Source: Alphaproteobacteria bacterium (GTDB lineage Bacteria; Pseudomonadota; Alphaproteobacteria; Micavibrionales; UBA2020). Taken from it: 64,000 bases of DNA. Shown here in pieces: positions 30,733 to 38,528 of this stretch. The DNA is taken from contig JAICWS010000001.1 in NCBI GenBank assembly GCA_025934695.1, forward strand, positions 897,301-961,300, given 5' to 3'. How positions within the stretch are numbered: the first letter of the stretch is position 1; each line of letters starts with the position of its first letter. Below the pieces are notes generated by a model. The model was not told the origin of the DNA and did not search any database. It saw only the letters and a list, made by a program, of their open reading frames with translations. A program made the translations under genes and the position numbers.

Positions 30733-32043
30733 ATGAACCGCACAACCGTGCTTGCCCTGCTCCTGCTGCTTTGTTTCGCCGCGCCCGCACATGCGCAGTC
30801 GGCGGAAAGCAACGGCGCCATCGGCACCATCCTGTCGGTCGAAGGCACGGCAACGCTGACGCCCGAGGGCGGCACGGCTGCGCCCGCCACCATCAATGAA
30901 CAAGTGCATCTGGACGATCTGATCGTGACCGGCGCGCAGAGCCGCGTGTTCATCTCCTTCGCCGACGACACCCAGATGACGCTGTCGGAGAACACGAAGC
31001 TGATCGTCGACAAATACCTCTATAACCCCGACGACGACAGCCACAACCACGCGCATTACGCCATTCTCTCCGGCGCGTTCAATTACATCAGCGGGTTGAT
31101 CGCCAAGAAACCCAATCCCGATGTCGGCATCGAAACGCCGGTCGGCTCCATCGGCATCCGCGGCACGGATTTATGGGGCGGGTCGCTGGACGGTTCTTAC
31201 GGCGTCTATGTCAACGAAGGCAGCGTCAACGTGAAGAACGAGGGCGGCCAGGTGCAGGTTGACCAAGGCACCGGCACCTCGGCCAAGAGCCGCAAGGACG
31301 CCCCCTCGCCCGCGCGTCAATGGGCCGACGAGCAGATCAAACGCATCCGCGACAGCGTGGCGCTGCAGCACCGCGAGCTGGTCGACCAGCGCCGCGAAAA
31401 TATCAAGCAGGCGCGCGCGCAGCTGTGGGAACAAAAACGCGCTCAGATCAAGGCGCAGGTGCAGCAGCTGCTCCAGCAAAAGCACGACGCGATGAAGGCG
31501 AACATCGCCTTCGCGCTGCAGAACGGCAAGGCGCAGGCGAAAGAGCAGATCAAGAACGCGGCGAAACAGGTGGCCGAGCAGAACCACCAGGAAATCATGG
31601 CTATCATTCAGCAGGCGAAGGGCATGAAGGCGCAGATACAGGCCGCGCCCGACCGGCAGACGCGGCAGGCCCTTATCCAGCAGCGCAAACAGCTGTTCGA
31701 GCAGGCGAAGTGGCGGCACGACCATTTCAAGGAAACCGTACACGAGCGCATGCAGCCAGTGATTGAGCAGATCCACGGCACGCTGCGCGCCGCAATGCAA
31801 CAGATGGTCGCGCAAATGCACGCGCAAATGAAGCAGGAGATGGAAACCGCCATCGAGGGTATGCGCGCCGACGCGAAGGCCGACGTGCGCAACCAGATGC
31901 AGCAGATCGTCGAGCAAAGCAAGCAGGACCTGCAATCTCAAATGCAGCAGGTGCGCGCCGAAGCCGAGCAACAGGTCCAGCAGGTCGAACAGGAAGCAGC
32001 GGAGCGCGAGGCGCAGGAGAAACATGAGCCGGAGGAGCAATGA
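30733..32043 (+). CDS. Exported FecR-domain protein with a long coiled coil
   Basis: 436 residues. A signal peptide (1-22, 'MNRTTVLALLLLLCFAAPAH') is followed by a FecR domain (about 28-165): 'AIGTILSVEGTATL', 'VHLDDLIVTGAQSRVFISFA', 'DDTQMTLSENTKLIVDKYLY' and 'ETPVGSIGIRGTDLWGG'. From about residue 190 to the end the chain is Gln/Lys/Glu/Ala-rich helix ('RQWADEQIKRIRDSVALQHR', 'QMQQVRAEAEQQVQQVEQEA'), a coiled coil of about 240 residues. FecR domains sense or bind at the envelope; the usual sigma regulator partner is absent. A structural or surface-spanning role is possible. Confidence 0.8.
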   Translation: MNRTTVLALLLLLCFAAPAHAQSAESNGAIGTILSVEGTATLTPEGGTAAPATINEQVHLDDLIVTGAQSRVFISFADDTQMTLSENTKLIVDKYLYNPDDDSHNHAHYAILSGAFNYISGLIAKKPNPDVGIETPVGSIGIRGTDLWGGSLDGSYGVYVNEGSVNVKNEGGQVQVDQGTGTSAKSRKDAPSPARQWADEQIKRIRDSVALQHRELVDQRRENIKQARAQLWEQKRAQIKAQVQQLLQQKHDAMKANIAFALQNGKAQAKEQIKNAAKQVAEQNHQEIMAIIQQAKGMKAQIQAAPDRQTRQALIQQRKQLFEQAKWRHDHFKETVHERMQPVIEQIHGTLRAAMQQMVAQMHAQMKQEMETAIEGMRADAKADVRNQMQQIVEQSKQDLQSQMQQVRAEAEQQVQQVEQEAAEREAQEKHEPEEQ

Positions 32044-32094
32044 CGGTCATTTTGCTTTGAGCTTTTGGTGAATCTCTTTAGCAAAAACGATCCC

Positions 32095-32117
32095 ACCCCC
32101 GCTTTATCCGGGGGTCC
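32095..32117. repeat. Single extragenic palindrome (REP-like)
   Basis: ACCCCCG (32095-32101) pairs with CGGGGGT (32109-32115) around CTTTATC, followed by CCA. This matches the CACCCC...GGGGTCCA core at 2058 and 25101. It lies between the 3' ends of the FecR-type gene and the carbonic anhydrase-like genes and could terminate either transcript. Confidence 0.55.
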
Positions 32118-32215
32118 AATAGGCCGTCCGGCCGTCATGTGAATCCACCATCACCCTTATAGGACGCGCAGACACGCTTTAGGGCGACGACGATAAAAGT
32201 AGTCGATAAGGAAAC

Positions 32216-32989
32216 CTACATTGCTGGCGGCGCAGGCGGCTTCGATGTCGTGGACGGAACGGCGGGTGCGTTCGGCGCGGGTTTATAGCCGGCCAGCGGT
32301 TCCCAAGCGCCTTTGGACAGGTCGTATTGATCGACCTTGTGGGTGTCGAGGTCGTAATAGAGCAGCGCGACGCTGCCCTTGCCGGCTGCGATTTCATCGG
32401 CGATGGTCGCGAATTCGCCGCGGCCCTTATATTGCAGCAGGTTCTTGAGCGACTGCACGCTGACGTCGCGCGCGAGATGGTTGCCGGCTTCCTTCACGTC
32501 GCCGTTGGCGGCCTTCAGGAATTCAGGCGCGAGCTTGCCGATGTCGAGTCCGGTGCGGTGCACCTCATACGCGACGACGTCGAGGTCGCCGCCGTTCTTC
32601 AAATCCGGGTTGGGAATATTGATCGCCGCCTGCGCGCCGCCGCAGTCGGAATGCGCGATGATGACGATGTTCGGCACGTCCTTCAGGCGGCGGAAGGCCA
32701 TGCGGCTGAGCAGCGCCTGGTCGGCCTGATCGGGCGGCGGGATCACCGCCGAAATCGGCCGGTATTCCAGCGTCACGCCGGGGCCGTAGTCCAGCGCCTT
32801 GTCGGGCTGGAAGCGGCTGTCGATGCAGCAGATGAGGAACGCCGACGGATGCTGGACCGCGCCCATCGCCTTGTCTTCGTCGGACGTGAAGGTCTGGTCG
32901 CCCTTCAGCACATGCGACAGCAGCGACGGCATGTCGATATGGAAGTGCGAATATTCGTCGTGGTCATGGGTGTGTTCTTCGTTTGCCAT
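32216..32989 (-). CDS. Divergent beta-carbonic anhydrase, paralogue 3
   Basis: 257 residues, with AAGGGGACGCC directly before the ATG. The zinc/dyad motif C-x-D-x-R is at Cys55-Asp57-Arg59 ('FLICCIDSRFQPDKALDYGP') and the H-x-x-C-G-G motif at His113-Cys116 ('IAHSDCGGAQAA'). These are the beta-class carbonic anhydrase ligands. The canonical 'RNAGN' loop between them is replaced by 'EYRPISAVIPP'. The N-terminus is His/Asp-rich ('EEHTHDHDEYSHFHID'). It is the last of three tandem paralogues, 9 bases after the second. CO2 hydration is plausible but not assured. Confidence 0.8.
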   Translation of the reverse strand: MANEEHTHDHDEYSHFHIDMPSLLSHVLKGDQTFTSDEDKAMGAVQHPSAFLICCIDSRFQPDKALDYGPGVTLEYRPISAVIPPPDQADQALLSRMAFRRLKDVPNIVIIAHSDCGGAQAAINIPNPDLKNGGDLDVVAYEVHRTGLDIGKLAPEFLKAANGDVKEAGNHLARDVSVQSLKNLLQYKGRGEFATIADEIAAGKGSVALLYYDLDTHKVDQYDLSKGAWEPLAGYKPAPNAPAVPSTTSKPPAPPAM

Positions 32990-32998
32990 GGCGTCCCC

Positions 32999-33847
32999 TT
33001 ATTTCAGCCAGCCGTCGTACGGTTTTTTTAGGGAGACAGCGACCTTGCGCGTGTCTTCGGCGCATTTGTGCATGGCGCCCTTGGCCCTGAAGCCGATCCA
33101 GTCGCAGGCCGCCGTGTGTTTCCACTCGGCCTCATGCGGGTCGTAGAGGTCGAAGCTGCGGCGCTCCAGGTCGTAGAAGAGCAGCATGACATTGAGCTCC
33201 CCCGCCTTCATTTCATCGCCGATGGTCGCATGCGCGTCGCGGCCCTTGTAGCCCAGCAGGTTGTAAAAGGATTTCACGCCGACCTCGCGCGCCAGCAGGT
33301 CGCCGGCCGAACGGACATCGCCTTTCTCGGTCGCCAGGAAGCCGTTCGCGAGCAGCGGGATATCGAGGCCGCAGGTATGGATGAAGGAGGCAACCGTATG
33401 CAGGTCGTCTTCCGACGCGGGATCGGGGTTCGGCACGGCCAGCGCGGCCTGACAGCCCCCACAGTCGGAATGGCAGACCATGATGATCGTCTCGACGCCC
33501 TTCAGGCGGCGGAAAGCCATTTTGGATTTGAAATCGGGCTCCGCTTTGTAAACGGGAGGAATAACGCAGGCGATGGGCCGGTACTCGAGCGCGGTGCCGG
33601 GGCCGTAGTCCAGCGCCTTGGCAGGCTGGAAGCGGCTGTCGACGCAGCAGATGAGGAAAGATTCCGGATCGTGCGGCTCCGCCATCTTGGCGGCTTCTTC
33701 ATCGGTGAAGCGCGCGCTGACATTGGCGGTCTTGACGGACTGGAGCGGCGGCGCCTCGGTGACCTGTGGCGGGCGCTTGTCCCATTTGCGGCCGATGAAC
33801 GACGCGATGCCCTTTTCGATCGGCTTTTTCTGGTTCGGTTTATCCAT
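32999..33847 (-). CDS. Divergent beta-carbonic anhydrase, paralogue 2
   Basis: 282 residues from ATG at 33847; a TTG at 33868 is the alternative. The ligands are Cys68-Asp70-Arg72 ('LICCVDSRFQPAKALDYGP') and His126-Cys129 ('VCHSDCGGCQAAL'). As in its neighbours, 'LEYRPIACVIPP' stands where 'RNAGN' is usual. A conserved C-terminal block shared by all three ('AGDLLAREVGVKSFYNLLGY', 'LNVMLLFYDLERRSFDLYDP') is not part of ordinary beta-carbonic anhydrases as I know them. No signal peptide. It is probably co-transcribed with paralogue 3. Confidence 0.8.
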   Translation of the reverse strand: MDKPNQKKPIEKGIASFIGRKWDKRPPQVTEAPPLQSVKTANVSARFTDEEAAKMAEPHDPESFLICCVDSRFQPAKALDYGPGTALEYRPIACVIPPVYKAEPDFKSKMAFRRLKGVETIIMVCHSDCGGCQAALAVPNPDPASEDDLHTVASFIHTCGLDIPLLANGFLATEKGDVRSAGDLLAREVGVKSFYNLLGYKGRDAHATIGDEMKAGELNVMLLFYDLERRSFDLYDPHEAEWKHTAACDWIGFRAKGAMHKCAEDTRKVAVSLKKPYDGWLK

Positions 33848-34014
33848 CCAGTTGTCCGCGCCTTTCAAGGGTTAGATTATTGAAATTAGTATAGTTATGG
33901 GTAATAACGGTCAACATAACTCGATTCTGACCGCGGGGTCAATTCAAGTTTGTCATTATCTGTCGAAATCGCGCCGCTCTGAGCAATTTTCGGTACATAA
34001 GCACCCAACCTTTC

Positions 34015-34773
34015 TCACTGGCCGTGACAGACCGTGTGCGGGCCACAACTGGACTGCGGCTCGCGCGATTTCATCAACAGCGTTTCGGCATCCGCCGGCG
34101 CGCGCCACTTGCCGCGCCAGGCGTCATAGACCTGGAAGCCGCGCTTTTCGAGATCGTAATAGAGCAGCGTGACATTGAGCGCACCCGCATCCACCTCGTC
34201 GCGCACCGTCGCATAGCCATCGCGGCCCTTGTACCCCATGAGATTGCGCAGGGACTGCACAGCGACTTCGCGCGCCAGCCGGTCGCCCGCGCGGCGCAGG
34301 TCGCCCTTTTCGGCGGCCAGGAACTTGCGTCCCAGATGATCGAGGTCGAGGCCCGACTGGTGCACGACCGCCGCGACTGCATGCAGATCGCCGCCCGTCT
34401 GCCGGTCGGGATGCGGCACTTTCAGGGCCGCCTGCGCGCCGCCGCAGTCGGAATGGCAGACGAGCGCGATGGTTGACACGTTGTTGAGACGGCGAAATGC
34501 CATGCGCGCGAGCAGGTCCGGGCTCGCCTGATCCTCGGGCGGAATGACGCAGGCGATGGGCCGGTGCTCCAGCGCGATGCCGGGCCCGTAATCGAGGATT
34601 TTCGCGGGCTGGAAGCGGCTGTCGATGCAGCAGACGAGGAACACTTCAGGTCTATGCTGCCGCGCCATGATCGCGGCGTCTTCGGCGGTGATGTTCGTGG
34701 CAGAATGCCGCCGCGCCGCGAAGGCGACAGCGGATTTTTGAGGCAAAGTTTTCCTGAGCGGATTTCTGGCCAT
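34015..34773 (-). CDS. Divergent beta-carbonic anhydrase, paralogue 1
   Basis: 252 residues, with a strong AAGGAGG 6 bases before the ATG. The ligands are Cys49-Asp51-Arg53 and His107-Cys110 ('LVCHSDCGGAQAALKVP'). It has 'LEHRPIACVIPP' in place of 'RNAGN' and the shared C-terminal block 'LAREVAVQSLRNLMGYKGRD' and 'LNVTLLYYDLEKRGFQVYD'. The chain ends in a Cys/His-rich tail 'SSCGPHTVCHGQ' that the other two lack. First of the three tandem genes; 167 bases separate it from the second. Confidence 0.8.
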   Translation of the reverse strand: MARNPLRKTLPQKSAVAFAARRHSATNITAEDAAIMARQHRPEVFLVCCIDSRFQPAKILDYGPGIALEHRPIACVIPPEDQASPDLLARMAFRRLNNVSTIALVCHSDCGGAQAALKVPHPDRQTGGDLHAVAAVVHQSGLDLDHLGRKFLAAEKGDLRRAGDRLAREVAVQSLRNLMGYKGRDGYATVRDEVDAGALNVTLLYYDLEKRGFQVYDAWRGKWRAPADAETLLMKSREPQSSCGPHTVCHGQ

Positions 34774-35316
34774 CGCGACCTCCTTCTTTCAGCACGTTCC
34801 GTTCTGCGTGGGCTTCACGGCGTCGATCGAACGTCCGCGTTCCGCACAAAAAATAACTTGCGAAAAGTCCCAGAGGCCCTGCTCCCTGCGTAAGGTCTCG
34901 CCTTGCGCGAAACCTTTTCATGGAAGCTGGATGTGACCATTCAGATACCAAAGCTAGTATGATTCGCGCCGCTGCGTCAACTAATGTTCGACTTGAGTAT
35001 ATATATACCGCTTATGAGCATATACTCGGCGTTAAGTTGCTTTCACAGACCTTTTGACCTACGAAGGACGCGAATTTACGCGAAAGAAGATGAAGCTGAG
35101 AGCCAGAGGTCCTTCTCGCGTCGCGCGCAGCGCATTTATTTGGAACCTTGCAATTCGCGCGGAGTAACGAAGTTACGAAGGCAGGATGGGAATGACCCAA
35201 AGGCTTCGTAACTTCGTTACTTCGCGCAAAAAAACTCTTGTGCAGGAAGGGCGCTTCGCGCCGAGTGAGAAAGAATTCGTGGTTTCTCTTTCCGAACCCG
35301 AAGAACGCGCGAGGCG
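34774..35316. other. Gene-free stretch upstream of the carbonic anhydrase-like genes
   Basis: No convincing gene is seen. It is AT-rich around 34960-35030 (GAGTATATATATACCGC) and contains the strong inverted repeat at 35157-35227. The promoter of the carbonic anhydrase-like genes should lie in the left part. Confidence 0.5.
35157..35227. repeat. 25-base inverted repeat
   Basis: GCGCGGAGTAACGAAGTTAC followed by GAAGG (35157-35181) and the inverted copy at 35203-35227 (GCTTCGTAACTTCGTTACTT then CGCGC) match at 23 of 25 positions around a 21-base loop. Each arm holds its own small palindrome GTAACGAAGTTAC, so alternative folds are possible. It lies 90 bases beyond the 3' end of the L,D-transpeptidase gene. 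Confidence 0.75.
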
Positions 35317-36405
35317 TCAGTTCTTGTCGTTGACGATGGTGAGCGACACGCGCTGTTGCAGTTGTGGCTGCGCGAGCGAGGCTTGTTTCTCCGGCTGCGG
35401 CGGCTGAGCTTGCGGAGCGGCGAGCGCCGGCGCTGCGGATGCGCCCTGTACCGGCTTGGCGATCTGCGGCATCGGCGGGCCGAACCAGGGACGCGAGCCG
35501 ATTTCGGCCGGAATGCCGTCCGCGCGCGCCATGGCATTGTCGACAGCGTCCCAGTCGACGGTCGCATTGCCCGCTTCATGCGTCACGGCGTCATGCAGCA
35601 GCTTGTCGGGCTTGGGCTTCTTCGCGGTTTTGCTGACCGCATGCACGTGCGGCGTGACTTCAAGATAGAGCTTGTTGTCTTTCCAGCCCATCACATAGGG
35701 CATCCGCGCCAGCAGCACGGGCGTGCCCTTCTTCACCGCCTTGAACAGCGATTCAATATCTTCCGGGTACATACGGATGCAGCCGTGGCTGGCGTGCTTG
35801 CCGATGCTCGATGGCGTCGTGGTGCCGTGGATCATGATGCCGCTCAAGCCCAGCGCCAGCGCATAATCACCTAATGGGTTTCCGGGGCCCGGCGGCACGC
35901 TTTCAGGCAGCGTCGGATCTTCGGCGCGAATGTCTTCGGGGATCGTCCAGGTCGGATGCAGACGCTTTTCGACGACTTTCGTCGCGGCGACCGGCGTCTC
36001 CCAGCCCTCTTTGCCCGAGGCGACCGGATAGGTTTCGACCTGGCCCGGCGCCTTGAAATAATAGAGCCGCGAGGCGTCGAGGTTGACGACGATGCCTTCG
36101 TGCGTGATCGACGGAATGATATGACGCTTGGTCACGGTGATTTCCGCGCCGGCTTTCGGCTTCCACGGGTTGACGCCCGGGTTCGCGGCTTCGAGTTCGA
36201 TAATGCCCATGTCGAACTTGCGCGCGATATCGAAGAGGGATTCGTGTTTTTTGACTTTATAGGTGGTCACGTCGCCCATGATGAGGTCGCCGTTGATGAC
36301 CGGCCCCGCGGCCGCGGCAGTGGCAAAACCCGTCAGCATCCCCGCCATGGCCAAAGCCAGCAGAGCTGCCCGATTCTTTTTATCAAGGTGCGGTATTTTC
36401 TTCAC
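35317..36405 (-). CDS. LysM L,D-transpeptidase (YkuD family)
   Basis: 362 residues from GTG at 36405 with AAGGAG 9 bases upstream. After a signal segment ('NRAALLALAMAGMLTGFATA') comes a LysM domain ('TTYKVKKHESLFDIARKFDM', about 48-95), then the YkuD domain with 'GLSGIMIHGTT' and the catalytic 'GKHASHGCIRMYPEDIESLF' (His204, His207, Cys209). It resembles E. coli ErfK/YbiS, which link lipoprotein or peptides to meso-diaminopimelate or form 3-3 crosslinks. The last 110 residues form a Pro/Gln/Ala-rich tail. It acts in the periplasm. A promoter is visible at 36436-36465. Confidence 0.9.
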   Translation of the reverse strand: MKKIPHLDKKNRAALLALAMAGMLTGFATAAAAGPVINGDLIMGDVTTYKVKKHESLFDIARKFDMGIIELEAANPGVNPWKPKAGAEITVTKRHIIPSITHEGIVVNLDASRLYYFKAPGQVETYPVASGKEGWETPVAATKVVEKRLHPTWTIPEDIRAEDPTLPESVPPGPGNPLGDYALALGLSGIMIHGTTTPSSIGKHASHGCIRMYPEDIESLFKAVKKGTPVLLARMPYVMGWKDNKLYLEVTPHVHAVSKTAKKPKPDKLLHDAVTHEAGNATVDWDAVDNAMARADGIPAEIGSRPWFGPPMPQIAKPVQGASAAPALAAPQAQPPQPEKQASLAQPQLQQRVSLTIVNDKN

Positions 36406-36435
36406 AGAAACACGCTCCTTCCCCCATGACGCCAT

Positions 36436-36465
36436 ATTATATGGGGGCGCTTAATTTCCGGTTAA
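36436..36465 (-). promoter_or_regulatory. Promoter of the L,D-transpeptidase gene
   Basis: On the minus strand TTAACC (36465-36460), an 18-base spacer and TATAAT (36441-36436). The likely start of transcription is near 36429, leaving a leader of about 24 bases that includes the AAGGAG site. Confidence 0.5.
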
Positions 36466-36557
36466 CTGGAAAAGGCGCGTGGTGAACATATTGAATTAAG
36501 GACAAATTTTAAGTAACGGATTTGACGGAAAATCACCTTGACAGGCAGTCGAAAATT

Positions 36558-37532
36558 TTACCCGCGGTAGGGGATTTCCGAGCGCGTGATCTTGACCTGC
36601 GAGACGTCATAGCCGTTGTCGCGCAATAAAATTTCGACGAAGGTGCGTGCGCGCTCGAACTCGCCGGGCCGCGCGCAGATGGTCGGGCCGATGATGATAT
36701 CGCTGAGCGCCCCTTTCGACGGCGTGCGCCAGTCGTGCTCGACAAAAGGCGTATAGCGCCCGTTCGCGCGGCGGCGGCAGCGGATGACCGTCGACAGCCG
36801 GTCGTACTGCCGCACGTCCCAGGTCTGCATAAAACGGTATTCGCTTTCGTCGAGATAGGATGAATGCTTGTGCAGCAGCGACACCGTCAGGCAATGCAGC
36901 GCATATTCGAGCACATAGGGCATCATCGCCTCGCCTTCGGCGTCGTGCGGCAGATGCCTTGCCGCGAAAGATGCGAGCTTGCGGTGGCGCTGCAGCAGCG
37001 CCTCGTCATTGTACTGAATGGAAAACGTGTGGTTGGAAAAGGGCGTGCGCTGGCCGTCGGCGCCCAGGAATCCGCTTTCCTCGAGCTCGGCGGTGCGGAA
37101 ACCCATCGCGAAACCGTTGCCGTTGTCGGCATAGGCGCGCCATTTGTCGAGGTGGTCGCCGCGCGGGCTGAAGGCGGTCACGAAGAAGCGTCCCACGTCC
37201 TCCATGCCTTCCGACAGGTCCTTGGCGAAACGGTATGAAAAGGTCGGCAGCACCGGGTTCGTGGCGCGGCTGATCTCTTCCTGGAGCGCGCCCTGCGCAT
37301 AGTCCATGCCGTGGCGCAACTCTTTCGGGTCGTTGAGGCAGAAAATGTCGGTGAGGCGGATGGTGCCGTGCTGCAAAATGCCTTCGAGGCCGCCCAAATC
37401 GGTATAGTGATAGATTTTCTGCGGCGCCGGTTCCTTTTCAATCTGCGCATAGATCTCGCCCACATAGGCGCTGCATTCGGCGCGGAAGGCTTTCAGATGC
37501 TTGTCGTTGGCGGGCGCGTGCTCGGCGATCAT
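36558..37532 (-). CDS. DUF2971 protein
   Basis: 324 residues, cytosolic. 'KIYHYTDLGGLEGILQHGTI' followed by 'RLTDIFCLNDPKELRHG' is the DUF2971 opening, and 'FFVTAFSPRGDHLDKWRAYA' and 'FAMGFRT' continue it; a late 'SEYRF' also fits. The YHYT...L..IL...L..T fold resembles ADP-ribosyltransferase-like domains, and DUF2971 genes are often scattered near mobile or defence genes. No defence partner is next to this one. Activity is unproven. Confidence 0.8.
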   Translation of the reverse strand: MIAEHAPANDKHLKAFRAECSAYVGEIYAQIEKEPAPQKIYHYTDLGGLEGILQHGTIRLTDIFCLNDPKELRHGMDYAQGALQEEISRATNPVLPTFSYRFAKDLSEGMEDVGRFFVTAFSPRGDHLDKWRAYADNGNGFAMGFRTAELEESGFLGADGQRTPFSNHTFSIQYNDEALLQRHRKLASFAARHLPHDAEGEAMMPYVLEYALHCLTVSLLHKHSSYLDESEYRFMQTWDVRQYDRLSTVIRCRRRANGRYTPFVEHDWRTPSKGALSDIIIGPTICARPGEFERARTFVEILLRDNGYDVSQVKITRSEIPYRG

Positions 37533-37639
37533 GGGCTCTCAATTTGGCTGACGGCACCTTTTCTTCTCCTTTGGGAGAAGAGCGGTCAAATCTTAAAGAT
37601 AATTTCGGAAACCGCTATAGCAATCTTTGTGGATTATGT

Positions 37640-38071
37640 CTAAAGCAGCTTTCGTGCGAGCAGGAAGCCGGCCAGCGCTGCCACCGACATGGCGGCGCGC
37701 GGGTGGTCTTTGATGGATTTGCCAAGATCGCCTTCGACGTCGGCAAACAGGTCTTTCGCCGCCTGAATGACCTTTTCCTCCATCTCCTGCGCGGGATTCG
37801 CGGGCGGCTTGACGAGACTGGAAGCGATCGCCCAGATGGCAAGGCTGATGACGAGCGCCACCCCGGCTGCCAGCGCGGGCGCCTGGACGGGATCGAAACG
37901 CAGCGACAGCCAGCGATAGCCCGCCACCATCAGCAGGACGAAAGCCGCCAGAATGAGAATGAGGGACAGGGCGCGCAGCAGCTTTTCACCGGGCGCATGG
38001 CGCTTTTCCATCTGAAGCGATGCGAGCTTCTGAAGCACGAGCGAGGCGGCCATGGATTTCAGCGGCGACAA
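37640..38071 (-). CDS. Two-helix membrane protein with a YqjD-like C-terminus
   Basis: 143 residues. An amphipathic N-terminus is followed by two membrane helices ('LSLILILAAFVLLMVAGYRW', 'APALAAGVALVISLAIWAIA'), as in the phage-holin-superfamily III (DUF1469) group. The last third reads 'LFADVEGDLGKSIKDHPRAA' then 'GFLLARKLL', the DUF883/YqjD-type end. It starts 3 bases after the stop of the next small gene, so the two form an operon. Likely an envelope stress protein. Confidence 0.68.
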   Translation of the reverse strand: MSPLKSMAASLVLQKLASLQMEKRHAPGEKLLRALSLILILAAFVLLMVAGYRWLSLRFDPVQAPALAAGVALVISLAIWAIASSLVKPPANPAQEMEEKVIQAAKDLFADVEGDLGKSIKDHPRAAMSVAALAGFLLARKLL

Positions 38072-38074
38072 GGT

Positions 38075-38281
38075 TCACTTCCTCCGCAACAAAAGGCTGG
38101 CAACAAAACCCGCCGCGAAGGCCATCAACAGAGCGTTCTGCGGCTTGCGTCGCACATAGTCCTCGGCCGGGCGCAGGTCGAAATCGGTGAAGGTGAAAAT
38201 ATCGTTGGGGCTGGTCGTGTGATCGTCGTCGCGATGGCTTTCCGCGCGGTGCGATCCATTGCCATTGGTGGTGCGGGCCAT
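38075..38281 (-). CDS. Short DUF883-like tail-anchored protein
   Basis: 68 residues, with AGAGGAG 8 bases before the ATG. The first 40 residues are polar ('GNGSHRAESHRDDDHTTSPN'). The rest, 'AEDYVRRKPQNALLMAFAAG' followed by 'FVASLLLRRK', is the C-terminal membrane anchor of the DUF883/ElaB group without the usual helical stalk. Co-transcribed with the two-helix membrane protein downstream. Function unknown. Confidence 0.68.
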   Translation of the reverse strand: MARTTNGNGSHRAESHRDDDHTTSPNDIFTFTDFDLRPAEDYVRRKPQNALLMAFAAGFVASLLLRRK

Positions 38282-38528
38282 GCTGGTCTCCTCTTTTGTG
38301 CGTCGGCCGCGGGCACGAATTCCCGGCCCCGGCAGACATGCGTCCCCGAGGTTAAGGATCGCACAAAAGGCTTAACAGATCGCTAAGAAGGGGTGTGGCG
38401 CAGCTGCGCTCCAATGAATTGAGTTTGAACGAAATTTTAGCGAAGCCGGCGCAGCGCGGCGGAACCGGCGTTCTTTGCATCGGTTAATGTCAGGATAGCT
38501 CAGTTTTCAACTTGAAAGAGGCCTGACC

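Noticed and set aside
36558-37532. DUF2971 gene as part of a defence island
   Set aside because: DUF2971 can occur near defence genes, but its neighbours here are an L,D-transpeptidase and small membrane proteins; no nuclease, helicase or methyltransferase is close.
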